Assembly: GCF_900496995.4 (NCBI RefSeq)
Contig: NC_044029.1
Location: forward strand, 3,782,001 to 3,846,000
Length of the DNA stretch: 64,000 bases
Reading direction: 5' to 3'
Source: Aquila chrysaetos chrysaetos
Lineage: Eukaryota > Chordata > Aves > Accipitriformes > Accipitridae
Positions within the stretch are counted from its first letter, which is position 1. Each line of letters opens with the position of its first letter. This document shows positions 13,501-24,439 of this stretch, in pieces. Position numbers and translations under genes: made by a program. Under the pieces are notes generated by a model. That model searched no databases. It was not told where the DNA came from and saw nothing but the letters and a program-made list of their open reading frames with translations.

Positions 13501-14295
13501 CTAATGAGTTTCTTTGGGTTACTCATGAGCACATTTAAATGTATGCTCTCTGAATTAGTTTCCCATAGAATTATTTCCAGTTCATGGTGTCTTCATAACA
13601 TTTTTACTTTCAACAGAAAGATTGGCCCAAGGACACTGGTGTGGGCTGAAAAGGAGCTAGTGGATAAATCGGCCTATGAATTTGCTGAGGTGAGTAATTA
13701 ACAAAAAATGTTTTGTAAACTGTTTTACATAGTTTTGGAAAAGGAACAGGCTGTAGTTCAGTATTTTTGTCATCTGTAGCCCTCCTTTCTCTACCTCCCA
13801 CCCCAAAAAATGCTGTTCTTCTATCACAACACAAAACTGCTACTGAACATAAATATTGATACAGTCTTGTACTCATTTTGCATGTGGGACATCCCAAGGT
13901 GAAAGAGAATGAGGTGTGGGATCAATAGCTTATAACTTGTTCAGTGTTTGTAGTTAGAAGTTATGTTAGAAACTAATATGAATTCTTGTTTCAGGCTGAA
14001 GCTATGCTGAAAACAGCAGAAGATTTAGCAGGACCCTATGTATGGGGACAGTATGATTTGTTAGTCTTACCACCTTCTTTTCCTTATGGTGGTATGGAGA
14101 ATCCTTGTCTTACTTTTGTAACTCCAACACTATTGGTAAGTGCAACACTGACAAAAGTCAGCTTTTCCTTAGGACTTGCTTATATTAATCCACAAATTGA
14201 TTAATCTTCCCCAAAGAAAGAACTGTAAATGTTCTTGCCTCCTTTCGAGTTAGGGATCATATGTGAAACTGCTGAGGTTTACTTGAACTAACAAC

Positions 14296-14328
<33 letters not shown>

Positions 14329-17300
14329 GGCAGGTGATCGATCTCTATCAAATGTAAGTGCAAAATAGATTCATGTCTTCAAGTAGAACACAACTTGAAG
14401 TTGCATCTTAGCTTCCTTTGTAATAGATGCCTGAAAACTTGGTCTCGTGTTCATTGGGGGAATTAAAAGTTAAGGCAATAACTCGAAGTCTTGCAAAGTG
14501 AGTTTTAGTTCTAAGTAAACTCTAGAAAAACTGGAGACATATCTATTTTATATAATGAACAGATGAAAATAACATGGGTGCTTGTGTGCGTAGGGGACTG
14601 ACAGCATTTAGCTGCTCAGTAGCTCTTTCCCTGTCCTCTGTACAGATATGTTTAAAAACCATAATTGAATTGATCTCACTGAAATAGTTTGTAGGGAACT
14701 TCTTCCTCTCTGTGTCTGTTTATGTACTAGAACTCGCATTGTGTACAGTTCTCTTTTGAAGTGGAAATCATGAGTACAATTTGAGTAAATTCTATTTTTT
14801 TTTTCTGGAAAGTTGAATACTCTGGATGCTGAAAGACATACACATGTCTTTCTACTAGACTGATAGACTGCTAAAAAAATATGACTGTCTTATCCCAAGA
14901 ATACTGAAATATTTGACATGGATACTTTTTAATGTATCATGCATTGTTATCCTTCTAGGCGTGACTGTTTTCTTCCTGTTTGATATTTTACAACATCCCA
15001 GCACTGCAGAAGTTGCTTAGGTGGGAAAGTAGTACTAGTCCATTACTTGGCATGGATCCAGTATCCTGAAATGTGATTTCATAAACAAGTACCTACACTG
15101 TGCTACTAGAGGAATTATTTTTGTTGATCAGTGTGGCTCTATGACTTGCAGGCTGCACATTCAAAATTATTTCTGGAGAAGGCTCTGTAGGATAGTGTTA
15201 GTCCTCTAAATAAAATTTATATGGATAAGTTTACAGAGCTGTGAATGCTAACTGGCTCTGGGAATGTAGTGCAGTAAATGAGGTCCCATTAGGATTTTTT
15301 CTTTCTGTTGGGATTTGATGTTCATTTTCCAGAGGAGTCTAAACAGTAGATCTGTCATTGTTTTCTGTGTTTTAGGTTATTGCTCATGAAATCTCTCACA
15401 GCTGGACAGGAAACTTGGTAACAAACAAAACATGGGAGCATTTTTGGTAGGTCTGATGTTCAGTGCAATGCAAGTCATATTTTAAAATTAATCTGTAAAG
15501 AGACCAATTAAATTCATTTTGCCATCCTACCAGTGTTGACTTTATCAATACATTTCCAGGCTGAATGAGGGACATACTGTATACCTGGAACGCAGGATTG
15601 GTGGTCAGTTGTTTGGTGAGCAGTTCAGGCACTTTCAAGCCCTAGGAGGTTGGAGGGAACTGCAGAATACGGTAAATATTTTTAAAGTTATGATAACTTT
15701 ATGTTTAAGTATATACCTAAATAAAATAAAGCTGATTTCATGTGTTTCCCACAAATAAGACTTGTCTAGTCAGCTTTCCTAACACTTTCTTATTAGAGGA
15801 TGAACAACTTTGATTCCAAGGTATATGATCTCTTCCCAAGGTAATAGCTTAATATAGTCAGATTAGGTAAAGCTTTTTGAACTGCTTTAAGCTGTTCTGT
15901 AAGGATGAGCATCTTTACAGACTCTCTTGGTGGTTCTGGGTATGGCTAAATTGCAATATTACCTGTTAGCATACTGGTAAGCAGCTGAAAGCTTGTCAAA
16001 ATTATCTGCAAGCATGACCATTGATTTCCAATGCCTCATGCAAGTAACTGATTTCTTTTTTTCTTGTGTACTGTGTTATAACTGAGCACATTCCTAATCT
16101 GTATCTGTCTAGGAGGGTTGTTTATTTTTGTGTTTGGGTAGCATAGTTAAACTTTAGTTATCAGATTTCCAGCCTGTGATATTTCCAGCCCTCTCATTCA
16201 GTTTGGTGATGCAGTTTACCTGACTTACTATGAATATTTCCTCATATTTTATTCTTTATACCACCCATTTAATTCAAGAAGTTTAAATAGTTTGTTAATA
16301 AAGGGATAAATATAGATAGTTTACTAGGTGCTTGTGATTATGACAGACAAGACAGTAATTAACTGCTTTGAGACAGCTTGAGCACAAGGTGATTGATCCT
16401 AACATCTTTCTGTTTGACACATGATCAGACACTGATAAAATGAGAAAAAAGTTTAGTAAACTATGTTTTATGCAGATTCAGAACTTCAGGAAAAAGAATG
16501 AGAAAGAATGCTTTGAAATGAAGCCATCTTAGTTTTGGATGGATTATACCTTTGTAAATAGGATTAGTAGTGATTTGCAAGAGTGCTAGTTTTCCTAGAT
16601 GAGCATATTTTCTTGTGTCATTGTCACAGATAAATACTCTTGGAGATAAAAATCCTGTAAGTAACCTCGTCCCTAATTTGAGTGAAGTAGATCCTGATGT
16701 TGCCTATTCATCTGTTCCGTATGAGAAAGGCTTTGCTTTGCTTTTTTACCTTGAACAACTTCTTGGAGGACCAGGTAAATGTTAGTCAGACTTTATATGT
16801 ATTGTTTCCCATTTTAATTTCAAACACTGAAACAGTTTGGTTTTTACCTGTCAGATGTCTTCATTGGCTTCCTGAAGGCTTACATTCAGCAGTTTGCTTA
16901 TAAGAGCATAGTAACGGAGGACTGGAAGAAGTTCTTGTACTCCTACTTCAAGGATAAGGTTGGGTAGTATTCAAAACTAATTGTTTGAAACCTTTTAATT
17001 ATATGGAACTATGGCATAGATCAGGAATTACCTTCTTTAAGGACCAGGTCTTTATCTTTCTCTTCTTTATCTCAAGATCTTAATATGATGTAGTGTGGCA
17101 TCTTACAAAGATGGGTTTGCATTATGATGTCTTTTTTTTTTTTTCCTAGAAGGAAATAGTCTGTTTTGAAGTAATCTGTATAGGATTCTCCAGGGTAATT
17201 GGAGGGCTGTTAAAAAGAAACAAACAAAGCAAAAGATTGAAACTAGTTTTTGTAGGGTGTGGTTTTCTCTAAAAATAACATTTAAAATTGAATAAGAATT

Positions 17301-20300
17301 TGTGTTGCTTTGTAGGTAGATGTTCTTGATAAAGTTGATTGGAACTCATGGTTTCATGCTCCAGGAATGCCACCAGTGAAGCCTACGTAAGCTGCGTTGT
17401 TTTATAGTTCATCTTTTCCGTCTCCAGGTTGCATGTGATTTTTCCAAACAGTCATGAAGCAGTTTGTAAACAGGGTGAAAGTCTTCCCACAAACCCTTTA
17501 TTAGAAAATGTCCTAATACTATGTAGAAATTGATACAGGTCTATATAGGAGAAAAAAAATGTCGCTGTTAATATTTTCAATTTTTTATTCTGATGGAAGC
17601 TCATTTTGCTTTGAAAGTTGCCAGGAAAGATTCTGTTCTTCTGACAGTTCGTTACAACAATCTTCTCTTTTCAGCTATAAGCTATAATATATGTACGAGC
17701 ATATATGCTCCCAAGCATTTATCATTTTAGGAGTGTATGGGATCAAGGGATAGTGTCACCTATGCGCAAAATGCTTCTAACTAAAACTGAAATATTTCAT
17801 TATAATAGATGTAAATTGTGTTGCAATACTGGTTTGGAGCCTACAACAAACAAATGTGGAGCCATTTCAAAATAATTTCTAAGCATTCTTGTAAAAATAT
17901 TACAGGAGCCTTTTGTGTTTCCAAAGCGTGATCCATTGTTTTTAATATTTTGACAGGTATGATATGACACTAGCAAATGCTTGTGTTGCCTTGAGCCAAA
18001 GATGGATCAAAGTGAGTGGTTAGAGAATGGTGAGGTGTCTGTATCTTGAAAAGCTAGTTCTCTTTATACAAAGTGAGCCATTCTCTTCTGAAATCTATCG
18101 TTTGCTGAGAGAGAGTGTATTTATGGTGATAGTATGGCTGCCAGGGATTTTGCATTTCGTAGACTAGCCTTTCATTACAGAGTCTGTGGATTTGCTATGA
18201 CTTCTGTACCTGAAGCACAGTACATATTTTAACAAGGCACACAGCCAGCTTTTTGTTATATGTATGTAGTAACCAAACTGAGAATATTCTTTTTGAAACC
18301 CTGATATTGTGGCTTGATTTAAAAACAAATGCCAAATCACTCTACGTTAGTGATTGTATTGTATTAGCAAGAATTCTCCTACATTATACTGGACCTAGAT
18401 TGCATTTCTCATCAAAAACTGAAATACATAAATCATAATAACTAATACCATACAATTTTCTCATAATTTTAACCATTAAACTCATACAACTAATAGATAA
18501 TTCGGCATACCTTCCTTTTGTTAGCTCTGTGGCTGTTCACAGTACTTGTATGTTATCTTTAACTTTCTTCTTCTCAGTGTTACTTTTTATAGAAAAAGTA
18601 TTTGATTTTTCACTTAACTTTAACAGAAAGACAGTGGAGATAAAAAAGTGGAGAAAAAAGTGAAAATTGAAGAATGCCAAACATCAGTCAGTAGCTTATG
18701 TCCCTCCCTTCCCTTTCTTGTGACATCCTGCACAAACACAAATCAGAATCTTTTTTATGTGGAATGGCTCAATAGTAAATGTAGATGTCCAAACAAAAGA
18801 TTACACCTGATTGTGCTTTGAAATACCTATTAAAAACTTAAGTAACCATTCTCTTTTAGGCAAAAGAGAGTGATTTGGGCTCATTCAGCTCAGCAGACCT
18901 GAAGGAAATGTCATCTCATCAGTTGATTGAGTTCCTGGCACTGTTGCTTCTGGAGGTAAATGCATGCCTGGGGTAACTTGATTCTGGTATCGCAAAAGCA
19001 GCCACAGAAGCCCAAGCGTGCTTTTGGAATTTCTTTTAAGTTTTGCTAAAATAACCTGCTCTCGCCACACATAGTTACTAAAACCTTCAGCCATGCCTCC
19101 CTGATTACGTCTGGCTCTTCAGCTAATGAGCAACCTGCAGAGTATTTTGGATTGAAGGGTAAAAACAAAACTACAAGGTGCTTGAATTTGTCTGTATTTG
19201 ATGTTAAGCAAATAAGCTATAAATAAAATGGAATGAAAATACTTTGTTTTGAATGTTTCAGTAGTACTGGATGTGGGAATTTGCTAACGTTTATTTCTTG
19301 CCCCTTCCCTAATACTACGAGAAGGTAAAAGGAACAAATGCAAATATTTGTCATGGTAAGCTTTTAATTCCTTCATAGCAGCAATCTTCCTGAATGAGCT
19401 TGTTTATTTTTTAAGTATGTGGCTTGAAATGTGCCCCTGGCTTATTCTGACTATGCAATTTCCTTTTTCAGGCTCCTCTTCCAGTGTCCCATGTCCAACG
19501 AATGCAGCAAGTATATGACTTCAATGCTATAAACAATTCTGAAATAAGATTCAGGTTTGTTCTAGTATGGGTATTTTTCTAATATTAAATGCTTTCATAA
19601 AACAAAGTGTCCTGCTTCATAAATGGTCTGAGACATACTGTTGTACAGAACTGGTGCAGGGTTTTTGCGGTTTTTTTTGTCGTTGGGTTTTTTTGTAAGT
19701 ACATGTGCAAGCAAGCTTACCAGAGTGGTATTCAGTTACTTGTGAATTCGATAAGTGTAGTCTAGTAGAACTGGAAGTGAGCAGCGGATTAGCTGTGCTC
19801 TATTTTCATCTGTCATGCTAGCAAAGGAACCTGATGACCTGATAACTTATTTGGGGTTGTAGTATTGGATAATACAGTAGTGAGCCTCTCTGTGACTCAA
19901 AGATGCCTGAAAAATCTTTCCAATATTTAGTCAGGACCACATCTTCGGGACTTACCTGACAGTCCTTCTGCTGATGTGCCAGTGGTTTTTTTCAACACAA
20001 TTTGGAAACTTTTGTCCCATTTTAGCGCTCACTGTCACAAAGCTTTTGTCTCACCAAAAAAAAGTAAATATCAAAGGAAGTTTCTAAAGAAGTAGGAAAT
20101 GCTTCTAGCTAAATGGCTTGATTCTTGTGCCATCCTAATTTCTTCTGTTTTGTATTTACACGTCAGTTGTTAAAAAAGGTATTGTTGAGGATAAGTATTT
20201 AAGGGTATCTTGTAATAACATATTTTGCTATTGTTACATACTTGGATACATTTGCAGTAGTGATGGTTATTCTGCCTTAACTAACTTAGTACTTTGTTTC

Positions 20301-21347
20301 TTATTAAAAAAAAGAAGTATTTTAAATATACAGTAGTTTCTACTTGTAACAAGATCAATTTCTTTTTATTTTTAAAACAAAACAAGCATATGCCAGTTGC
20401 TGGTGATGTTTTGTTTGGATTTTTCTTGGGTTTTTTTAATCACTTGGTCAAATGACAAGTGCTATATAATTCAGCTCTAATAATGAGTGATGCAGCTGGA
20501 CACTGCTGTAACATAAAAGAAACACATAGCTGCAGAAAATAATCAAACCATTTTGGAGAAACTTTAAAGTAATTTTTTCCTATTTTATAGAAAAGTCCAC
20601 TTTTGTAACGTGCTAGTCAGAGACTAAATATTTTAGGTTGAACTTAGCTAGAATCTCATTCCCATGATGACACAGCACTACCCAGACTGTTTATGGGAAC
20701 AGAATCGTAAGATAACTAACCACTGCAAATGAAAATAAGTGTAATTTTTCTTTTTTTTACCTCCCCCCCCCACCCAGGTGGCTGCGCCTCTGCATCAAGT
20801 CCAAATGGGAAGAAGCTATTCCTCTTGCTCTAAAAATGGCAACAGATCAGGGCAGGTTGAAGTTTACTCGGCCCTTGTTCAGGTAAAAGTAATCTCCAAA
20901 TTGTAGGAGCTTATGCTGTTGGTATTTTTAGTATAATGGCATGTATAATACTTGACATGGTACATATATCACTTCGAAGCATAACATAAATATAATACAG
21001 AATTTTCTGTGTGCTGTGAACAAGCTTATCTTCAGAGTTACTTTCCACTTGCTGACTTTTTTTAATAGAAGAAAGCTTAGGGTCCCAGTATGCACCTTAA
21101 TGTGAGGCTTTCAAGGGAAAAGTAAAACCTTGAGAAAAATCCCCATTGTACTGTTTTTATAGACTTTTGTAATGGTGTGATTTTTTTTGTTTTGTTTTGT
21201 TTTCCCCCTTCCTCCTCCTTTTACAGGGACCTTTACGGTTTTGACAAGTGTCGAGATCTGGCTGTCAAGACGTTTCTGGAGCATAGAGCCTCTATGCACC
21301 CAGTCACTTCAATGCTTGTGGGCAAAGACTTGAAACAGGATCAGTGA
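4399..21347 (+). CDS. LTA4H: Leukotriene A4 hydrolase / aminopeptidase (spliced, 19 coding exons)
   Basis: This M1-family zinc enzyme converts leukotriene A4 to leukotriene B4 and also acts as an aminopeptidase in the cytosol. CDS exons: 4399-4551, 5963-6093, 8168-8288, 8786-8854, 9548-9652, 12919-12971, 13617-13689, 13995-14135, 14330-14353, 15376-15446, 15560-15671, 16630-16774, 16855-16958, 17316-17386, 17957-18011, 18860-18955, 19472-19554, 20778-20882, 21227-21347. All introns are GT..AG and all phases join, giving 610 aa (human 611). Visible features are the exopeptidase motif GGMEN at 267-271, the zinc motif HEISH at 294-298 with third ligand Glu317, Asp374, Tyr377 and Tyr382 (equivalent to human 375, 378 and 383), and the substrate carboxylate-binding Arg562 and Lys564. 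The start was chosen because MAAEDP... aligns with the human N-terminus and sits in the CpG island. The N-terminus is shorter than human by about two residues. The gene appears intact. Confidence 0.98.
4600..5010. repeat. GC-rich minisatellite in LTA4H intron 1
   Basis: About 18 tandem copies of a 22/23-bp unit (consensus ACTGAGGGGAGACCCCCGCG plus GT or GGT). For much of the array 22- and 23-bp units alternate, giving a 45-bp higher-order period. Variants such as AGTGAGGAG and GAGATCCCC cluster toward the 3' end. The array starts about 50 bp after the exon 1 splice donor. Each unit contains GGGG next to CCCC, so hairpins or G-quadruplexes are plausible. Confidence 0.95.
9748..10788 (-). mobile_element. 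CR1 LINE, 5'-truncated, in LTA4H intron 5
   Basis: The element lies antisense to LTA4H. On the minus strand a reverse-transcriptase segment ([20 protein letters not shown] at its start) runs into the CR1 C-terminal region. That region includes [18 protein letters not shown] and ends near 9855, followed by a short 3' UTR and the CR1 3' end ATTCTATGATTC. The reading frame from about 10778 to 9855 is continuous except for one stop at 10560-10562, where a Trp codon is expected. The catalytic FADD box reads FADH. The 3' UTR contains a 27-bp tandem duplication (about 9795-9848). Only about 1 kb of the full element remains, so it is a dead, moderately young copy. Confidence 0.96.
14300..14329 (+). 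repeat. 28-T tract ending in the acceptor of the LTA4H microexon
   Basis: Twenty-eight consecutive T (14300-14327) are followed by AG (14328-14329) and then the 24-nt coding exon 9. It serves as an extreme polypyrimidine tract and is also a mononucleotide microsatellite, so its length may vary between individuals. Confidence 0.9.
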
Positions 21348-21736
21348 CAAATGTACTGATATCTTTGAAATTTTCTTGTTGCTGAAAGAAGAGACTGATT
21401 CCACAAACTGTTGATATATGTGCTTGATTATGCCATAAAATGCTCTGCTGCTTTGGTACTAATTTAGCTTAAAATGAACTTTCCAAATCAAGTTCACTAC
21501 TTTCTATTTTGCATTTCCAAGTAAAACAGCAAAATTGCTAAATTCTGGAATTGGGAGAATGGTTTTGTTACAAGCAATATTTAGAACACACAGAAAAGCT
21601 GTTCTGAGATGTAGTCGTTTGTCAATCATGGAATTTAAAAACATGGAGAATTAATTGGTGGATGGTATGGCTCTTTATGCACAGCTTTCTTTTTCATAGC
21701 AATGTGATTGAAACTTCAAGTATCTGAAGACTAAAA

Positions 21737-21742
21737 AATAAA
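21737..21742 (+). terminator. Polyadenylation signal AATAAA of LTA4H
   Basis: A canonical AATAAA lies 390 bp after the LTA4H stop codon. It is followed by T- and TG-rich sequence (TTTTCATTGTCTGCTTGTCTGTG) suitable as a downstream element. The 3' UTR would be about 410 nt. Confidence 0.8.
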
Positions 21743-21769
21743 TCTTTTCATTGTCTGCTTGTCTGTGTA

Positions 21770-24210
21770 TTGATCTGTATGAAAAGTTTTGAAATAATAG
21801 TTTTGTTTTCTTTACTCTTCTTTGTTGTGGAAGAAATTTTTATTCTGGGTCCGAGAGGACTTTGAAGACCTAAATGGATCACAGCATTCTAGTGTTAGAG
21901 CAGAATTTCCATCTAGCCCTGTTTGTCATGGCTTTGTTATGTTAATCAATTCCTCATGTTAATCAGAATATGATGGTTTTACTTATTCCTATTGGATCCT
22001 GTGCTGTGCACTAATATTTGTCTGAAATACCTCCTTGTTCTCTTTTTTTAGCAAACCTGGGATTTTTACCAGATTTCGAATTTAATACCTTACTATGCTT
22101 TTAGTAACTTATTTAAATTATTTCAACCCACTATATATTTTCAAAACTTCTAACAATTGCAGCGGGGACTAAAGCCCAAGTCTTTCCTTCCCCGTTTTGA
22201 GTTTTCTAATATTTTCATTTTTTTAACCAGTTCTGGGCACTACCCCTTACGCTAATATAACAGCTTAGAGATAAGTTTAAAAACAATCGGAGGGCTGTTT
22301 TTCATATAATTGTTACAGCACTTCAGTTCAAGTCGATGGTTTAGGTGACACTGTTGTGAATACTGCCATCTATAGATTGTTTTTTGAAGTGAATTTGGGA
22401 AGAACTGCTTTTCCTGGAGATGATCAGTTAGCATAAATTAAACCTGTTGACATAGAGGCAGCCCCGTATCAAGGAGTAACAACAACAAAAAAAAGTGCTG
22501 TTTTAGAGGAGGAAGATACCAAATTATAGGTCATGGCAAAAGGCTTGGGTTTAATAATGGCACTTAGGGTAGGAGTGGAGAGCCTATCAGTCGATTTATT
22601 TCTGTTCTAAGTTTTGATCGGTATAAGCTTTCAAGCAGATGAAGTTACGTACTTTACCAGGAGATTCATCTTTTCATGCTGGCAGCTCTAATATAAATTA
22701 AGGCATGAGCATACCTTGTTAGGTTTTCTTGGTTCAAGGCATCCTGAGTTCTTCCATTCAACTTCAACCTATGTATGTCTAAGCAGTTTAAATAAAAGTG
22801 ATAGAAAAACTTACTCCTAGGTGACTGAGGCTCAAAAATCAGTTTAAATTCTTTCTATGAATGTTGTGCCACTCAGCTTTTAATAAACACAATAACATAC
22901 TGGCATTTTTGCAACCAAAATAGTGTTAACTTCCTTGTGTGTGAAGAACTTACAGGCTTTCTTGTGGTAAGGACCTAATGAGCCATTCATTCTCTTCTTG
23001 CTACTCCTCTGAACGAGTGAGAACTTCTGCTAGAAAACTCACTGAAAAGAATTTTTCTAGATTTCAGATTAGAAATGTACCTGGTTCCTTTCATTCACTC
23101 CCAGAATCTAATTAGGCTTCTGCTACAGCATCACCGGAATGAACGGGGATTCTCTCGGGCAAGGCTCTGGTAGGGGGTATCTGGTGTTCACAGGTTCTGG
23201 GTCAAGGTGTCAGATCACAATGCAAACTCCCGTTCTTTGTGTTAGAAATGGTTTATGTTGCTAGTTTTGGGGTAACATTTTGTCATAAAAGCCCATATAT
23301 CATATATGGTGATTCGGCAGTTGGAGTTCATGCTGCCAGCTAATCCTGGTTTCTTGCTGTCAGAGCTAGGAAAAAAAAATAGTGGCCGGTGTGGCTTTCG
23401 CTCGCGTTGTCCTGCTCTGCTGGGGCAATGTCTCCCACATAGACTCCTGCCGGTGGGTCTCAAGTTAAAATTCCCTACAATAATTCACCCCAGGTAAGTG
23501 CACTTTATAGTAGTCCCTTTGTCGGAGAACTCTGTTGTGGGTAGCATGGGCTATGAGTGTTGTTTTGTCTCTGAAAACAAAGGTATTTTCAGTTTCTGTG
23601 TGGACATGGTAATTGCTAAATGCTATTTTGGCCATCTTAAGAGGTATTTCTCCACCTCTTTTCTGCCATGCATCTGCCTGCAAAAGAGGCGTGGTATAGC
23701 AGCACCAGTCCCGGTAGTGGCAGGTATGGCCCCATATTTGTGCTATGTGTTCTAGCAACATCTTCCAGAGCATAAGTGAACGTGTAACAGAGGGAAACTC
23801 GTTGATCTTCTCCTCCCCTGGGATACAAAACTACATTTGCTAACTTCAGCTTGGACGGAGCAAAGCAGGCTTGCTTCCTACGCTGTCTGCTCTCATCCTG
23901 CTCTAGATGGAGATGTGTGGGTATAATCCGGTCTCCTTGCAATCCTAGCAGCCGTGACCCACCTGTAACGGGGTGACTGTCTTCCAGCCCTCTCCCTCAT
24001 GGAGGTTTTCATTAGTGTCATCTACTGCCAGGTGACAACTCCGTTAACTTTTGTTAAACCCTGAAGTTTTTAGAACAGTTGCATTCCAGCTTATTCTGAT
24101 TTGGTTTATCTATTCTTGCTACATAATCTAGCTCGTAGATTTTCATTTCTATATTCCTGATGTAATCTTTAGAAAAAAATTTCTGTGGTAATGGGGGGGG
24201 GGCGGGTGGT
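21770..24210. other. Intergenic DNA between LTA4H and HAL
   Basis: About 2.4 kb of mostly AT-rich sequence separates the two genes, which are transcribed in the same direction. I see no conserved exon, RNA gene or repeat. Short open frames around 23240-23940 occur on both strands and look like chance. A run of 9 G lies near 24193. Confidence 0.6.
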
Positions 24211-24220
24211 TTGCCTTTCC

Positions 24221-24439
24221 ATAAAAAGGGTGTGCTCCCTGGGTTTGGTTTGATTGGCTGAAGGCAGCTGGATACATTGATCTCGCTTATTTACAAAGGT
24301 GGGGATTTTGGGGGTGGCTTTTTGCCTCTATCTGATTGCAACACTGGACTCCGCTGCTTTTCAGGCTGTCGTGCGGTAAATGTAAGGTTGCTGCACGCTG
24401 CAGCCCTTCTCGGTCAAGGGACAACTTTGGAGAGAAAGC
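24221..24439 (+). promoter_or_regulatory. Probable HAL core promoter and 5' UTR
   Basis: A TATA-like ATAAAAAG at 24221-24228 is followed about 25-30 bp downstream by T/G-rich sequence where transcription could begin. An inverted CCAAT (ATTGG) lies near 24252. There is no CpG island, unlike the other three genes, which fits a tissue-restricted promoter; HAL is known mainly from liver and skin. The start site is inferred only. Confidence 0.45.
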
